Shown here: piece after piece, positions 9,833 through 30,937 of the stretch
Numbering within the stretch: the stretch's first letter is position 1
Layout of the letters: each line of letters begins with the position of its first letter
NCBI GenBank assembly: GCA_007994965.1
Contig: VOPW01000001.1
Location: forward strand, 62,001 to 126,000
DNA: 64,000 nucleotides
Direction of reading: 5' to 3'
Origin: Piscinibacter aquaticus
Lineage (GTDB): Bacteria; Pseudomonadota; Gammaproteobacteria; Burkholderiales; Burkholderiaceae_C
Program-made: the position numbers and the translations under genes
The notes under the pieces: generated by a model
What the model was told of the DNA's origin: nothing
Seen by the model: only the letters and a program-made list of their open reading frames with translations
Databases searched by the model: none

Positions 9833-10005
9833 CGCCGATCCGTCTTGCTCTTTGCCTCTTGAGGCAGAAGGTCTGACGGTTCACTGAGTTTTCCGGGCGT
9901 GCCCCGCCCCGACCCCGGGGCGCGCCGACATCCAGCAGGGTCGAATTGACGAGGAGCCGAAGCCGCGAGTGCGGTGGAAGCGCTTGAACTCGATAGGAGC
10001 CTCTC

Positions 10006-10437
10006 ATGGCCAAGAAGATCGTCGGCTTCATCAAGCTGCAGATCCCGGCGGGCAAGGCGAATCCGTCGCCCCCGATCGGTCCCGCGCTGGGTCAGCGCGG
10101 CCTGAACATCATGGAGTTCTGCAAGGCGTTCAACGCGCAGACCCAGTCGATGGAACCCGGCCTCGTGCTGCCGGTGGTGATCACCGCGTTCGCCGACAAG
10201 TCGTTCACCTTCGTCCTCAAGACGCCGCCGGCCACCGTGCTGATCAAGAAGGCCGCCAAGCTCGACAAGGGCTCGGCCAAGCCGCACGTCGACAAGGTCG
10301 CCAAGCTGACGCGCGCCCAGGTCGAGGAGATCGCCAAGACCAAGATGAAGGACCTGACGGCTGCCGACCTGGACGCCGCGGTTCGCACGATTGCCGGTTC
10401 CGCCCGCTCGATGGGCGTCACCGTGGAAGGAGTCTGA
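10006..10437 (+). CDS. rplK: 50S ribosomal protein L11
   Basis: The 143-residue protein binds the GTPase-associated region of 23S rRNA. It starts [20 protein letters not shown] and contains [31 protein letters not shown] and the C-terminal AGSARSMGV segment. It is uninterrupted, and its stop is followed two bases later by rplA, the usual L11-L1 pair. Confidence 0.97.
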   Translation: MAKKIVGFIKLQIPAGKANPSPPIGPALGQRGLNIMEFCKAFNAQTQSMEPGLVLPVVITAFADKSFTFVLKTPPATVLIKKAAKLDKGSAKPHVDKVAKLTRAQVEEIAKTKMKDLTAADLDAAVRTIAGSARSMGVTVEGV

Positions 10438-10439
10438 GC

Positions 10440-11150
10440 ATGGCCAAGCTGACCAAGCGCCAGAAGGCCCTCGAGGGCAAGGTCGACAGCAACAAGCTGT
10501 ACCCGCTGGACAACGCGCTGGCGATCGTCAAGGAGTGCGCCACCGCCAAGTTCGACGAGTCGATCGACGTGGCCGTGCAACTCGGCGTCGACGCCAAGAA
10601 GTCGGACCGGTGGTGCGCGGCGCCGTCGTGATGCCCAACGGCACCGGCAAGACCAAGCGCGTCGCCGTGTTCGCCCAGGGCGCCAAGGCCGAGGAAGCCA
10701 AGGCCGCCGGCGCCGACATCGTCGGCATGGACGACCTGGCTGCCAGCATCAAGGCCGGCAACATGGACTTCGACGTCGTGATCGCCTCGCCGGACACGAT
10801 GCGCATCGTCGGTACGCTGGGTCAGGTGCTCGGCCCGCGCGGCCTGATGCCGAACCCGAAGGTCGGCACCGTGACGCCCGACGTCGCCACCGCGGTGAAG
10901 AACGCCAAGGCCGGCCGGTGCAGTTCCGCGTCGACAAGGCCGGCATCGTGCACGCCACGATCGGCCGCCGCTCGTTCGACAGCGACAAGCTCGCCGGCAA
11001 CCTGCGCGCGCGCTGGTCGAGGCCCTGAACAAGGCCAAGCCGGCCTCGAGCAAGGGCATCTACCTGCGCAAGGTGGCGGTGTCGTCGACCATGGGCGTGG
11101 GCGCCCGCGTCGACGTCTCGACGATCAACGCCGCGCCCGCCCAGGCGTAA
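10440..11150 (+). CDS. rplA: 50S ribosomal protein L1
   Basis: Forms the L1 stalk and represses its own operon in characterised bacteria. It has three breaks. Two are lost A's at CCAGG: near 10607, where KSD-QVV is read GACCGGTGGTG, and near 10915, where AKAG-QVQF is read GGCCGGTGCAG. The third, near 11012, falls where NLRALVEAL is expected around CTGGTCGAG. Between the breaks the L1 sequence is unmistakable: [20 protein letters not shown], then [18 protein letters not shown], and a C-terminus [20 protein letters not shown] 10440 follows GGAAGGAG. Confidence 0.95.
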
Positions 11151-11356
11151 ACAGAGTTTGGTGGGCTGCTCGTTCCGCAAGGGGCGCGCAGGCCATCGAA
11201 GACCGCTGGTGCGGAGTCCAACTCCTCCGCTTAATGGCCAGCGCAGATGGCGGTCCCGCCGGGATGGAATTTCGGTTCCGGAGTCGGTAGGTCGCTGAAA
11301 CCCGGTGTGCGGGGAGGTCGAAAGACCGAACCGCACGTGTAAGTGAGGAGCAGACC
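11151..11356 (+). promoter_or_regulatory. rplJ leader RNA, probable L10(L12)4 autoregulatory site
   Basis: This 206-base leader folds into at least two strong elements. The first is a hairpin, GCGGAG 11211-11216 with CTCCGC 11225-11230. The second, just upstream of rplJ, is GTGCGG (11307-11312) with CCGCAC (11331-11336), enclosing GGTC-GAAA-GACC (11316-11327). The unpaired GGA and GAA between the two helices can form tandem G-A pairs and the loop is a GNRA tetraloop, giving a kink-turn-like shape. Known rplJ leaders bind L10 at such an element; assignment here rests on position and shape. Confidence 0.6.
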
Positions 11357-11866
11357 TTGAGTCTCAACCGCAACGAGAAAGCAGCCGTTGTCTCGGACGT
11401 CGCCGCGCAGGTGGCACGTTCGCAGACGCTCGCGCTGGCCGAGTACCGTGGCCTCACCGTGGAACACCTGAACGCGCTGCGCAAGCAGGCGCGCGAAAAG
11501 GGCGTGTACCTTCACGTGCTGAAGAACACCCTGGCTCGCCGCGCCGTGCAAGGCACGCCGTTCGAGGTGGCCTCGGAGGCCATGGTCGGCCCGCTGATCT
11601 ACGGCTTTTCCGAAGACGCCGTTGCCGCCGCGAAAGTCATCGCTGATTTCGCCAAGGGCAACGACAAGCTGATCGTCAAGGCCGGCGCCTATGCCGGCAA
11701 GCCGCTCGACGCCAACGGCGTGAAGGCACTGGCCGCTGTGCCGAGCAAGGAAGTCCTGCTCAGCCAGATCGCCGGCCTGCTGAAGTCGCCGGTGCAGCGC
11801 ATGGCTGCCGTGGTGGCGGCCCTGGCCGAGAAGCGCGGCGGCACGGCCGACGCGCCCGCTGCCTGA
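11357..11866 (+). CDS. rplJ: 50S ribosomal protein L10
   Basis: Base of the L12 stalk. The 169 residues include [37 protein letters not shown] and the C-terminal helix that anchors L12 dimers, ending [12 protein letters not shown]. The start is a rare TTG at 11357, with GAGGAG at 11346-11351; no ATG or GTG lies closer. A weak initiator fits a gene controlled translationally through its leader. Confidence 0.93.
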   Translation: MSLNRNEKAAVVSDVAAQVARSQTLALAEYRGLTVEHLNALRKQAREKGVYLHVLKNTLARRAVQGTPFEVASEAMVGPLIYGFSEDAVAAAKVIADFAKGNDKLIVKAGAYAGKPLDANGVKALAAVPSKEVLLSQIAGLLKSPVQRMAAVVAALAEKRGGTADAPAA

Positions 11867-11915
11867 AGACGATCCATTCCCTGAACCGAATCCCACAGAC
11901 ATTTAGGAGCCCCAA

Positions 11916-12293
<378 letters not shown>

Positions 12294-12619
12294 TCCGGGT
12301 TCGATTCGCGGGGCTGGGGGCTGGAAAACGGCTCCCAGCCTTTCGCGCTTCCGAGGGTCTTGTCCGCAAGACCCTGGGGAGATCAGCTGCAAGGCTCCCG
12401 ACCGACAATCGGGGTCCTTCCAAGTGATCTCGTCACAGCCCCCTGATCCGACTGCAGGGGGCGGGTTTGGTCGGACTCCGGTGCAATGCCGGGGTTGTCC
12501 GCCAGCGGCAGGTAGTGGCCTGCCACCAAGCTTCGAACGCAAGGTTCGAAAGACAGTCGCCGACGGAGCAGCCTGCCACGGCCGGGTGGGCGTTCCTGAG
12601 ACGGAGTGAGAAATCACCT
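12294..12619 (+). promoter_or_regulatory. Highly structured rplL-rpoB spacer
   Basis: A 326-base spacer without a credible gene. Five short hairpins can be drawn in order. (1) 12312-12340, a 10-bp stem of GGCTGGGGGC with GCTCCCAGCC. (2) 12355-12374, GGGTCTTG-TCCG-CAAGACCC, perfect. (3) 12438-12462, GCCCCCTG with CAGGGGGC, perfect. (4) 12507-12524, GGCAGG with CCTGCC. (5) 12532-12550, TTCGAAC with GTTCGAA. None is followed by a clean run of T. Known rplL-rpoB spacers carry an attenuator and an RNase III site, and this region probably serves the same balancing role. Confidence 0.55.
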
Positions 12620-16739
<4,120 letters not shown>

Positions 16740-16757
16740 GAAGGAAGGAAACAGAAC

Positions 16758-20986
<4,229 letters not shown>

Positions 20987-21018
20987 TCGACCTCCGGGCC
21001 CTACCGGGCCTGGATCGA

Positions 21019-21043
21019 GGGCGGCCACGAGCCGCCCCATTTT
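21019..21043 (+). terminator. Probable rpoC terminator
   Basis: Stem GGGCGGC (21019-21025) with GCCGCCC (21031-21037) around loop CACGA, followed by CATTTTC. The T run is short, so strength is uncertain. It overlaps the stop codon of the convergent PIN-domain gene and could act on both strands. Confidence 0.55.
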
Positions 21044-21476
21044 CATGGTGACCAGCGTTCGGGCACGAGGATCCGGATGCCATGCGCGCTGGCGCGCCGG
21101 GCGAGCTTGAGCACGGCGCGATCTCGGCTGAGCAGCGTGGCGCCGAGCTGCAGGGCGAGGTCGATGAACATCTGGTCGTCGGGATCCGTGCAGCGCAGGG
21201 GGCCGAGAGTGGCGGCGACGGGGTCGGGGCCAGCAACGCCCAGCGCGTGCACGCCGCGAAGACATCGGCCCGGTCGACTTGCCAGCGGGCAACGTCGGGA
21301 TATGCGAGCACATGCTCGAGCTCGATGCGCATCGCGCGGGTGGCATGCCAGCGCCATCGCCCGCTGACCAGTGCCGGTTCGAGCGACGCAACGACCGCCG
21401 GATTTCGAAAGACCAGCCAGTCGAGCACCACGTTGGTGTCCAGCACCAGTGGCCTCGCGAGCTCGAGGGAGGTCAC
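21043..21476 (-). CDS. PIN-domain protein (putative toxin/ribonuclease)
   Basis: A small PIN-fold protein related to the putative-toxin PIN_3 group. It has an N-terminal acidic motif PLVLDTNVVLDWLV, an internal MRIELEHVLAYPDV, and a C-terminal DPDDQMFIDLALQLGATLLS with paired acidic residues, ending RDRAVLKLARR. Such acidic clusters coordinate Mg2+ in RNA-cleaving PIN enzymes. The frame breaks near 21228 (one C lost in a CCCCC run); corrected length is 144. The GTG start at 21476 overlaps the stop of the upstream glycosyltransferase (GTGA), so the pair is probably coupled. No adjacent antitoxin is seen, so a toxin role is only inference. Confidence 0.75.
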
Positions 21477-22708
21477 TCCAGCAGCAAGGAGGCGCCCAAG
21501 GCGCCGACGCCACCGATACCGGCCAGCCGGGCGAATGACCGGCGCAGTGCAGACAGCCTTCCGGCAAGCCATTCGGGCTGGCCACCGGGCCGGTGCGATG
21601 TGCTGCGCTCACGCACGGCAAGCGCGGCACGCTCCAGCGTCTTCAACAGCCGCTCCTCTTCGCTGAAGGTCGTCGTGGCCTCGCGCCGAGCCGCGTCGCG
21701 GATTCGCTGCGCGTCGGCCGCCGGCAAGGCGTGCACATGGGCGAGGGCATCGCGCCAGGCCTTCGGATCCCCTTCGGGAACGAGGAACCCGGTCTGCCCG
21801 TGGCGGATGTACAGCCGCGAGGACAACGCATCAGTTGCCACGACGATCGTGCCCAGGGCCATCGCATTGAGGATGGTCTGGTCGGCCGTACAGCGTTGCA
21901 GGCCGGCGACGATGGGCATCGCGAATGCCCGGCTGTCGGCCACCTCCTGCCAGTACTGCTCGAAGGTCCAATCGCTGACCACTTCGACGTTCGGCAACCC
22001 GGCCGCCACCTCGCGCACCCGGGCCGTGACGGGCGATGCCGGCAGCCCGATGCGCAGCTTCCATGGCTGACCGGCCGCCGCGGCCAGCAATGTCGGATAG
22101 TCGCGGTAGGAGTGTCCGCCGGTGACGACCGCATCGCCCTGCGCCGCCTTGCGTGCGACCCGGTAGCCCTGCAACGAGGTCGACCAGGGCAACGGCTTGA
22201 GCAGCTGGCGCGGAATGCCGAAATTGCGCTCGTACAAGGAAATCTCTTCCGGCGAGTGGATCTGCACGTCGGCGAGCAGGCGGCGGCCAAGCCGCAGGAT
22301 CAGCCGCTGCATCGCACGAAGCGCCCGGCTTTCGCCCGGTTGCCAGTGGGCGTCGACGATCACGTGCGGGGCTCGGATCCAGGGCGTCAAGCCGGCCAAT
22401 GCCAGGTAGATGAGGTCGGCGCGCTCGCCGCCATTGAGCAGCACGGCGTCGGCCCGAGGCGCCAGACGCCACAGCCGGGTGATGACGCTCGCATCCGGAA
22501 CCCCGATTCGCCGCCATGCGCGGCCCAGGAGTGAGCTCGATGAGCGTGCACTCGCTTCGACGCTCGTGACGGAGCGGCGCCAGAACTCGACCTTGTTGAA
22601 CGGCAGGGTCGACAGGAGCCTCAAGGAACCCACGGCCGATGCCGCGCGCGCGGCGTCGGGGTGGACCATCGCATCATCAGTGCCAAGGGGTGAGGAGTGG
22701 AGCGTCAT
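21473..22708 (-). CDS. Glycosyltransferase, GT4-like
   Basis: A 411-residue cytosolic protein with a two-lobed GT-B look. The N-lobe has APHVIVDAHWQPGESRALR and DVQIHSPEEISLYERNFGIP. The C-lobe has DAVVTGGHSYRDYPTLLAAA, ADQTILNAMALGTIVVATDA and HGQTGFLVPEGDPKAWRDAL, the typical donor-binding and E-x7-E-like region of family-4 transferases. I chose the ATG at 22708; the open frame reaches 22780. The sugar and acceptor are unknown. It sits alone with the PIN gene between the rpoBC and str operons, without other polysaccharide genes, and is uninterrupted. Confidence 0.8.
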   Translation of the reverse strand: MTLHSSPLGTDDAMVHPDAARAASAVGSLRLLSTLPFNKVEFWRRSVTSVEASARSSSSLLGRAWRRIGVPDASVITRLWRLAPRADAVLLNGGERADLIYLALAGLTPWIRAPHVIVDAHWQPGESRALRAMQRLILRLGRRLLADVQIHSPEEISLYERNFGIPRQLLKPLPWSTSLQGYRVARKAAQGDAVVTGGHSYRDYPTLLAAAAGQPWKLRIGLPASPVTARVREVAAGLPNVEVVSDWTFEQYWQEVADSRAFAMPIVAGLQRCTADQTILNAMALGTIVVATDALSSRLYIRHGQTGFLVPEGDPKAWRDALAHVHALPAADAQRIRDAARREATTTFSEEERLLKTLERAALAVRERSTSHRPGGQPEWLAGRLSALRRSFARLAGIGGVGALGASLLLE

Positions 22709-22806
22709 GGGCGAGGATTCTGGGTGAGGCTGGGTGTGGCACGAACCCCGTGAAGAAATGCCCCGGCCGCGTGGGGGCATCGCTGGAATCGCCCGTCAAG
22801 CCATTC

Positions 22807-22835
22807 TTGCGACTCTGGCGCCGCCTGAGTACAAT
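22807..22835 (+). promoter_or_regulatory. Promoter of the str operon
   Basis: TTGCGA at 22807-22812 and TACAAT at 22830-22835 are separated by exactly 17 bases, a good sigma-70 match. It lies 167 bases before rpsL; the remaining leader to 23001 has no gene and could carry control elements. Confidence 0.7.
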
Positions 22836-23001
22836 CGCGGGCTTTTCGGCAGATTCTGCTGCGCTCTTTGTCGGGCGGCTCACCGCGGGGATGGCTTTCG
22901 ATGCCGCCCACACACGCGGCTTCGGGCCCAGCTTCGCAACCGGGCGCTCGGCTTCTCCCGGAATGAAACGAATCTGACTTCACACGGGAACAAGTCAAAC
23001 C

Positions 23002-23380
23002 ATGCCAACCATCAACCAGCTCGTGCGCCACGGCCGCCGAGGTCGAGGTCACGAAGTCCAAGTCGCCGGCGATGCAGAACTCGCCGCAGCGCCGCGGCGT
23101 CTGCACGCGCGTGTACACCACGACGCCGAAGAAGCCGAACTCCGCACTGCGCAAGGTCGCCAAGGTGCGCCTGACCAACGGTTTCGAGGTCATCTCGTAC
23201 ATCGGCGGTGAAGGCCACAACCTGCAGGAGCACTCGGTGGTGCTCGTGCGCGGCGGCCGCGTGAAGGACCTGCCGGGCGTGCGCTACCACATCGTGCGCG
23301 GCTCGCTCGACCTGCAAGGCGTCAAGGATCGCAAGCAGGCCCGTTCGAAGTACGGCGCCAAGCGCCCGAAGAAGGCCTGA
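23002..23380 (+). CDS. rpsL: 30S ribosomal protein S12
   Basis: Decoding-centre protein and classical streptomycin-resistance locus. It begins [12 protein letters not shown] and has [20 protein letters not shown], with the lysine of TPKKPNS (position 43 in the family) unmutated and [10 protein letters not shown] intact. The frame breaks near 23038, where CGCGAGGTCGAG (Arg-Glu-Val-Glu) is written CGCCGAGGTCGAG with an extra C. Corrected length is 125 residues, the usual size. First gene of the str operon. Confidence 0.96.
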
Positions 23381-23496
23381 CGCGAGCGCGTCACACGGGG
23401 CCGGTTCGTCCGGTCATGTAAGTGAAGGGTCCGGATGGCCCTTCGCGGCGGGCGGCGAAAGCCGGCGCCAACTGAAGCAAACGAAGGAAGATTGAA

Positions 23497-23965
23497 ATGC
23501 CACGTCGTCGCGAAGTACCCAAGCGCGAGATCCTGCCCGATCCGAAGTTCGGTTCGGTCGAACTCTCAAGTTCATGAACGTGATCATGGAGTCCGGCAAG
23601 AAGGCCGTCGCCGAGCGCATCATCTACGGTGCCCTCGACCAGGTCGAGAAGAAGTCCGGCAAGGATCCCTGGAGATCTTCAACGTCGCGCTGAACAACAT
23701 CAAGCCGATGGTCGAAGTGAAGTCCCGCCGCGTCGGCGGTGCGAACTACCAAGTTCCCGTGGAAGTCCGCCCCGTCCGCCGCGTCGCCCTCGCGATGCGC
23801 TGGCTGAAGGAATCGGCGCGCAAGCGCGGTGAGAAGTCGATGGCCCAGCGTCTGGCCAACGAGCTGCTGGAGGCCGTCGAGGGCCGCGGCGGCGCGATGA
23901 AGAAGCGCGACGAAGTGCACCGCATGGCCGAAGCGAACAAGGCCTTCTCGCACTTCCGCTTCTGA
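23497..23965 (+). CDS. rpsG: 30S ribosomal protein S7
   Basis: Nucleates folding of the 16S rRNA 3' domain. It starts [20 protein letters not shown] and has [19 protein letters not shown] and [19 protein letters not shown]. Two breaks occur: near 23561 (VELS-KFMN, one A lost in AAA) and near 23669 (KDP-LEIFN, CCCCTGG read as CCCTGG). Corrected length is 156 residues. The 116-base gap from rpsL includes a hairpin GAAGGG/CCCTTC near 23424-23444; in E. coli S7 regulates its operon from this spacer. Confidence 0.96.
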
Positions 23966-23989
23966 CCTTTCCGCACGCAGCAATCTCTC

Positions 23990-24026
23990 GGCCGCCTTAC
24001 GGGTCAACCCTGACCCGCTGGCGGCC
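23990..24026 (+). other. Two-tier hairpin in the rpsG-fusA spacer
   Basis: Outer stem GGCCGCC (23990-23996) with GGCGGCC (24020-24026) and inner stem GGGTCA (24001-24006) with TGACCC (24011-24016) around loop ACCC. Both stems are perfect. The structure ends 19 bases before the fusA start and may influence fusA translation or mRNA processing. Confidence 0.55.
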
Positions 24027-24045
24027 CAAGTATTTGGAGTGAACC

Positions 24046-26149
<2,104 letters not shown>

Positions 26150-26268
26150 GCAACACAAGCCGGTCTTCGGTGCGACGCCGCCTGCTGCCAGTGGCAGGCG
26201 AACCAGCGTGCCGCCGGAGACCTTAAACCTCGCACTGGACAACGCTCTTTGAACACGGAGTTCTGAAA

Positions 26269-27455
<1,187 letters not shown>

Positions 27456-27466
27456 GGGGCGGGACC

Positions 27467-27777
27467 ATGCAGAAGCAGAAGATCCGCATCCGCCTGAAGG
27501 CCTTCGACTACAAGCTGATCGACCAGTCGGCGTTGGAGATCGTCGATACCGCCAAGCGCACCGGCGCGATCGTCAAGGGGCCGGTGCCCTGCCGACCCGC
27601 ATGCAGCGTTTCGACATCCTGCGTTCGCCGCACGTCAACAAGACGAGCCGTGACCAGTTCGAGATCCGCACGCACCAGCGCCTGATGGACATCGTCGACC
27701 CGACCGACAAGACCGTGGACGCGCTGATGAAGCTCGACCTCCCGGCCGGCGTGGACGTGGAAATCAAACTGCAGTAA
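27467..27777 (+). CDS. rpsJ: 30S ribosomal protein S10 / NusE
   Basis: Ribosomal protein and antitermination partner of NusB and NusG. It begins [20 protein letters not shown] and includes [19 protein letters not shown] and [20 protein letters not shown]. One C is lost near 27588 (GPVP-LPTRMQ, in a CCCC run). Corrected length is 103 residues. It follows tufB by 11 bases, with GGGGCGGGA as a weak ribosome-binding site. Confidence 0.96.
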
Positions 27778-27792
27778 ACTCTGCGGTTTTCC

Positions 27793-27847
27793 GGCCCGGC
27801 AGCTCCCTGCCGGGCCAAACTCATCAGCCCTGCCAATCGATGCAGGG
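27793..27847 (+). other. Two hairpins between rpsJ and rplC
   Basis: GGCCCGGCAG (27793-27802) pairs perfectly with CTGCCGGGCC (27807-27816) around CTCC. CCCTGC (27828-27833) pairs with GCAGGG (27842-27847), ending just before the rplC ribosome-binding site. The first stem lacks a T run after it. They may form an internal attenuator or processing element of the S10 operon. Confidence 0.5.
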
Positions 27848-27863
27848 CATTGGAGAAAAACAC

Positions 27864-28535
27864 ATGAGTCTGAGCAACCGTCTCGGTTTGCTGGGGCGCA
27901 AGGTGGGCATGATGCGCATCTTCACGGACGATGGCGACGCCATTCCCGTGACGGTGCTCGACGTGTCGAACAACCGCGTCACCCAGGTCAAGACCGACGA
28001 AACCGACGGCTACACGGCGATCCAGGTCGCCTACGGCACGCGCAAGGCGAGCCGCGTCACCAAGCCGGAAGCTGGCCACCTCGCGAAGGCGGGCGTCGAA
28101 GCCGGTGAAGTCCTCAAGGAATTCCGCGTCGCCGCCGACGTCGCTGCCGGCCTGAAGCCGGGCGCCACGCTGCCGGTGACCACGTTTGCCGTGGGTCAGC
28201 TCGTCGATGTGCAGGGCACCTCGATCGGCAAGGGCTTCACGGGCACGATCAAGCGCCACAACTTCGGCTCGCAGCGCGCGTCGCACGGCAACAGCCGTTC
28301 GCACAACGTGCCGGGCTCGATCTCGATGGCGCAGGACCCGGGCCGCGTGTTCCCGGGCAAGAAGATGTCGGGTCACCTCGGTGACGTGACGAAGACGGTC
28401 CAGAACCTCGACATCGTCCGCGTCGACGAAGCGCGCTCGCTGCTGCTGGTGCGTGGCGCCGTTCCAGGTGCGAAGAACGGCCATGTGGTCGTGCGCCCGG
28501 CCGTCAAGGTCAAGGTCAAGAAGGGAGCCCAGTGA
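27864..28535 (+). CDS. rplC: 50S ribosomal protein L3
   Basis: Early assembly protein near the peptidyl-transferase centre; 223 residues. It begins [20 protein letters not shown]; the conserved loop [20 protein letters not shown] is present, with the [18 protein letters not shown] region following. I chose ATG 27864 (after TTGGAGAAAA) over an upstream in-frame ATG at 27840 because the family starts here. Its TGA overlaps the rplD ATG (ATGA-type coupling). Confidence 0.97.
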   Translation: MSLSNRLGLLGRKVGMMRIFTDDGDAIPVTVLDVSNNRVTQVKTDETDGYTAIQVAYGTRKASRVTKPEAGHLAKAGVEAGEVLKEFRVAADVAAGLKPGATLPVTTFAVGQLVDVQGTSIGKGFTGTIKRHNFGSQRASHGNSRSHNVPGSISMAQDPGRVFPGKKMSGHLGDVTKTVQNLDIVRVDEARSLLLVRGAVPGAKNGHVVVRPAVKVKVKKGAQ

Positions 28536-29155
28536 TGCAACTCGAGCTCCTGAACGAACAAGGGCAGGCCACCGCCAAGGTCGACGCGCCGGACACCGTG
28601 TTCGCGCGTGACTACAACGAGGCACTGGTCCACCAGGTCGTCGTCGCGTTCCAGGCCAATGCGCGCCAGGGCACCCGTGCCCAGCTGGACCGCGCGATGG
28701 TCAAGCACTCGACCAAGAAGCCGTTCCGCCAGAAGGGCACCGGCCGCGCTCGCGCCGGCATGACCTCGTCGCCGCTGTGGCGCGGGGGCGGTCGCATCTT
28801 CCCGAACTCGCCGGACGAAAACTTCAGCCAGAAGGTCAACAAGAAGATGTACCGCGCCGGCATGGCCGCCATCTTCTCGCAGCTGGCCCGTGAAGGCCGC
28901 GTCGCCGTGGTCGATTCGATCAGCGTCGAGGCGCCCAAGACCAAGCTGCTGGCTCAGAAGTTCAAGGCCATGGGCCTGGACTCCGTGCTGGTGATCGCCG
29001 ACCAGGTCGACGACAACCTGCTGCTGGCCTCGCGCAACCTGGCCAACGTGCTGGTGGTGGAGCCGCGCTACGCCGACCCGCTGTCGCTCGTCTTCTACAA
29101 GAAGGTGCTGGTGACCAAGGCCGCGATGGAGCAGCTCAAGGAGATGTTCGCATGA
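28535..29155 (+). CDS. rplD: 50S ribosomal protein L4
   Basis: Lines the exit tunnel and, in E. coli, represses the S10 operon. The 206 residues include [20 protein letters not shown] and [20 protein letters not shown] (the tunnel extension) and [19 protein letters not shown]. Start ATG 28535 overlaps the rplC stop. Uninterrupted; its stop overlaps the rplW start. Confidence 0.97.
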   Translation: MQLELLNEQGQATAKVDAPDTVFARDYNEALVHQVVVAFQANARQGTRAQLDRAMVKHSTKKPFRQKGTGRARAGMTSSPLWRGGGRIFPNSPDENFSQKVNKKMYRAGMAAIFSQLAREGRVAVVDSISVEAPKTKLLAQKFKAMGLDSVLVIADQVDDNLLLASRNLANVLVVEPRYADPLSLVFYKKVLVTKAAMEQLKEMFA

Positions 29156-29465
29156 GCGCCGTGAAATTCGATGAGGGCCGCCTGGCCCAGGTTCTGGTGG
29201 CGCCGATCGTGTCCGAAAAGGCCACGTCTGCCGCCGAGAAGAACAACCAGGTGCTGTTCAAGGTGCTGCGCGACGCGACCAAGCCTGAAATCAAGGCTGC
29301 CGTCGAGCTGATGTTCAAGGTCGAGGTGAAGTCCGTTTCGACCGTGACGCAAAAGGGCAAGGTCAAGCGCTTCGGCCGTTCCATCGGCCGCCGCGACCAC
29401 GTCAAGAAGGCGTACGTGTCGCTGAAGCCGGGCCAGGAGCTCAACTTCTCCGGGAGGCCGCGTAA
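29152..29465 (+). CDS. rplW: 50S ribosomal protein L23
   Basis: Tunnel-exit protein that docks trigger factor and [43 protein letters not shown] and [20 protein letters not shown] are typical. One G is lost near 29452 (NFSGEAA read from TCCGGGAGG instead of TCCGGGGAGG), which removes the stop in frame; the corrected stop TAA overlaps the rplB ATG (TAATG). Corrected length is 104 residues. Confidence 0.94.
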
Positions 29466-30288
29466 TGGCCATCGTCAAAGTCAAGCCGACCTCGCCGGGC
29501 CGCCGTGCCGTGGTGAAGGTGGTGCATTCGCACCTGCACAAGGGCGCGCCCGAAGCCTCGCTGCTCGAGCCGCAGAAGCAGAAGTCCGGCCGCAACAACA
29601 ACGGCCACATCACGATGCGCCACAAGGGCGGTGGTCACAAGCACCACTACCGCGTGGTCGATTTCGTGCGCAACAAGGACGGCATCCCGGCGAAGGTCGA
29701 GCGCATCGAGTACGACCCGAACCGCACCGCCCACATCGCTCTGGTGTGCTACGCCGACGGCGAGCGCCGCTACATCATCGCCCCGCGCGGCCTCGAGGTC
29801 GGCGCGACGGTCATGTCCGGCGCCGAGGCCCCGATCAAGGCCGGCAACACGCTGCCGATCCGCAACATCCCGGTGGGTTCGATCATCCACTGCGTCGAGT
29901 TGCTGCCCGGCAAGGGCGCGCAGATCGCCCGCTCGGCCGGCGCCTCGACGACGCTGATGGCGCGCGAAGGCGTCTACGCCCAGGTGCGGCTGCGCTCGGG
30001 TGAAGTGCGCAAGATCCACATCGACTGCCGCGCCACGATCGGCGAGGTGTCGAACGAGGAACACAGCCTGCGCCAGTACGGCAAGGCCGGTGCGATCCGC
30101 TGGAAGGGCATCCGCCCGACCGTCCGTGGCGTCGCGATGAACCCGGTGGACCACCCGCACGGCGGCGGCGAAGGCCGCACCGGCGAGGGCCAGTGCCGGT
30201 GTCGCCGTGGAACACGATGACCAAGGGCTATCGCACCCGCAACAACAAGCGCACGCAGACGTTCATCGTCTCGCGTCGCAAGAAGTAA
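29465..30288 (+). CDS. rplB: 50S ribosomal protein L2
   Basis: Core protein needed for peptidyl transfer; 274 residues after repair. It has [40 protein letters not shown] and the C-terminal [15 protein letters not shown] with the conserved histidine. The break near 30192 (GEGQ-VPVSPWN) is a lost G at CCAGG. Starts at the ATG overlapping the rplW stop. Confidence 0.96.
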
Positions 30289-30300
30289 GGAGCCACGGTC

Positions 30301-30581
30301 ATGACTCGTTCGCTCAAGAAGGGCCCGTTCGTGGACCACCACCTGATGGCCAAGGTCGAGAAGGCCGCCGCCATCAAGGACAAGAAGCCCATCAAGACCT
30401 CGGGTCGCGCCGCAGCACGATCCTGCCCGAGTTCATCGGGCTGACGATCGCCGTGCACAACGGCAAGCAGCACGTGCCTGTCTATGTTTCCGACCAGATG
30501 GTCGGCCACAAGCTCGGTGAATTTGCGCTGACGCGCACGTTCAAGGGCCACCCGGCCGACAAGAAGGCCGGCAAGAAGTAA
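30301..30581 (+). CDS. rpsS: 30S ribosomal protein S19
   Basis: Binds 16S rRNA near the A site with S13. It begins [20 protein letters not shown] and continues [20 protein letters not shown] and [20 protein letters not shown]. The break near 30410 adds two bases at a CCTGG site: KPIKTWSRRS should read ACCTGGTCG and is written ACCTCGGGTCG. Corrected length is 92 residues. Confidence 0.95.
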
Positions 30582-30592
30582 GGATGACGACG

Positions 30593-30922
30593 ATGGAAAC
30601 CCGAGCAATCGTTCGCGGCGTGCGTCTGTCGGCCGACAAGGGCCGGCTGGTCGCCGACATGATCCGCGGCAAGAAGGTCGACCAGGCGATCAACATCCTG
30701 ACGTTCACGCCCAAGAAGGCGGCCGGCATCGTCAAGAAGGCCCTCGAATCGGCGATCGCCAATGCCGAGCACAACGACGGCGCCGACATCGACGAGCTGA
30801 AGGTCACGTCGATCTATGTGGAGCAAGCTGCCACGCTGAAGCGTTTCTCCGCGCGCGCCAAGGGCCGCGGCAACCGCATCAGCAAGCCGACCTGCCACAT
30901 CTTCGTCACCGTCGGCAACTGA
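30593..30922 (+). CDS. rplV: 50S ribosomal protein L22
   Basis: Lines the exit tunnel opposite L4; its loop is a macrolide-resistance site. The 109 residues begin [20 protein letters not shown] and end [21 protein letters not shown] chose ATG 30593 because it matches the family start and lies nine bases after AAGGA; an in-frame ATG at 30584 would add three residues. Uninterrupted. Confidence 0.96.
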   Translation: METRAIVRGVRLSADKGRLVADMIRGKKVDQAINILTFTPKKAAGIVKKALESAIANAEHNDGADIDELKVTSIYVEQAATLKRFSARAKGRGNRISKPTCHIFVTVGN

Positions 30923-30937
30923 GGCACAAGGAAGACC

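Noticed and set aside
21043..22708. The PIN-glycosyltransferase pair as a classical toxin-antitoxin module
   Set aside because: The partner is a 411-residue enzyme, not a small DNA-binding antitoxin, and no other small gene lies beside the PIN gene.
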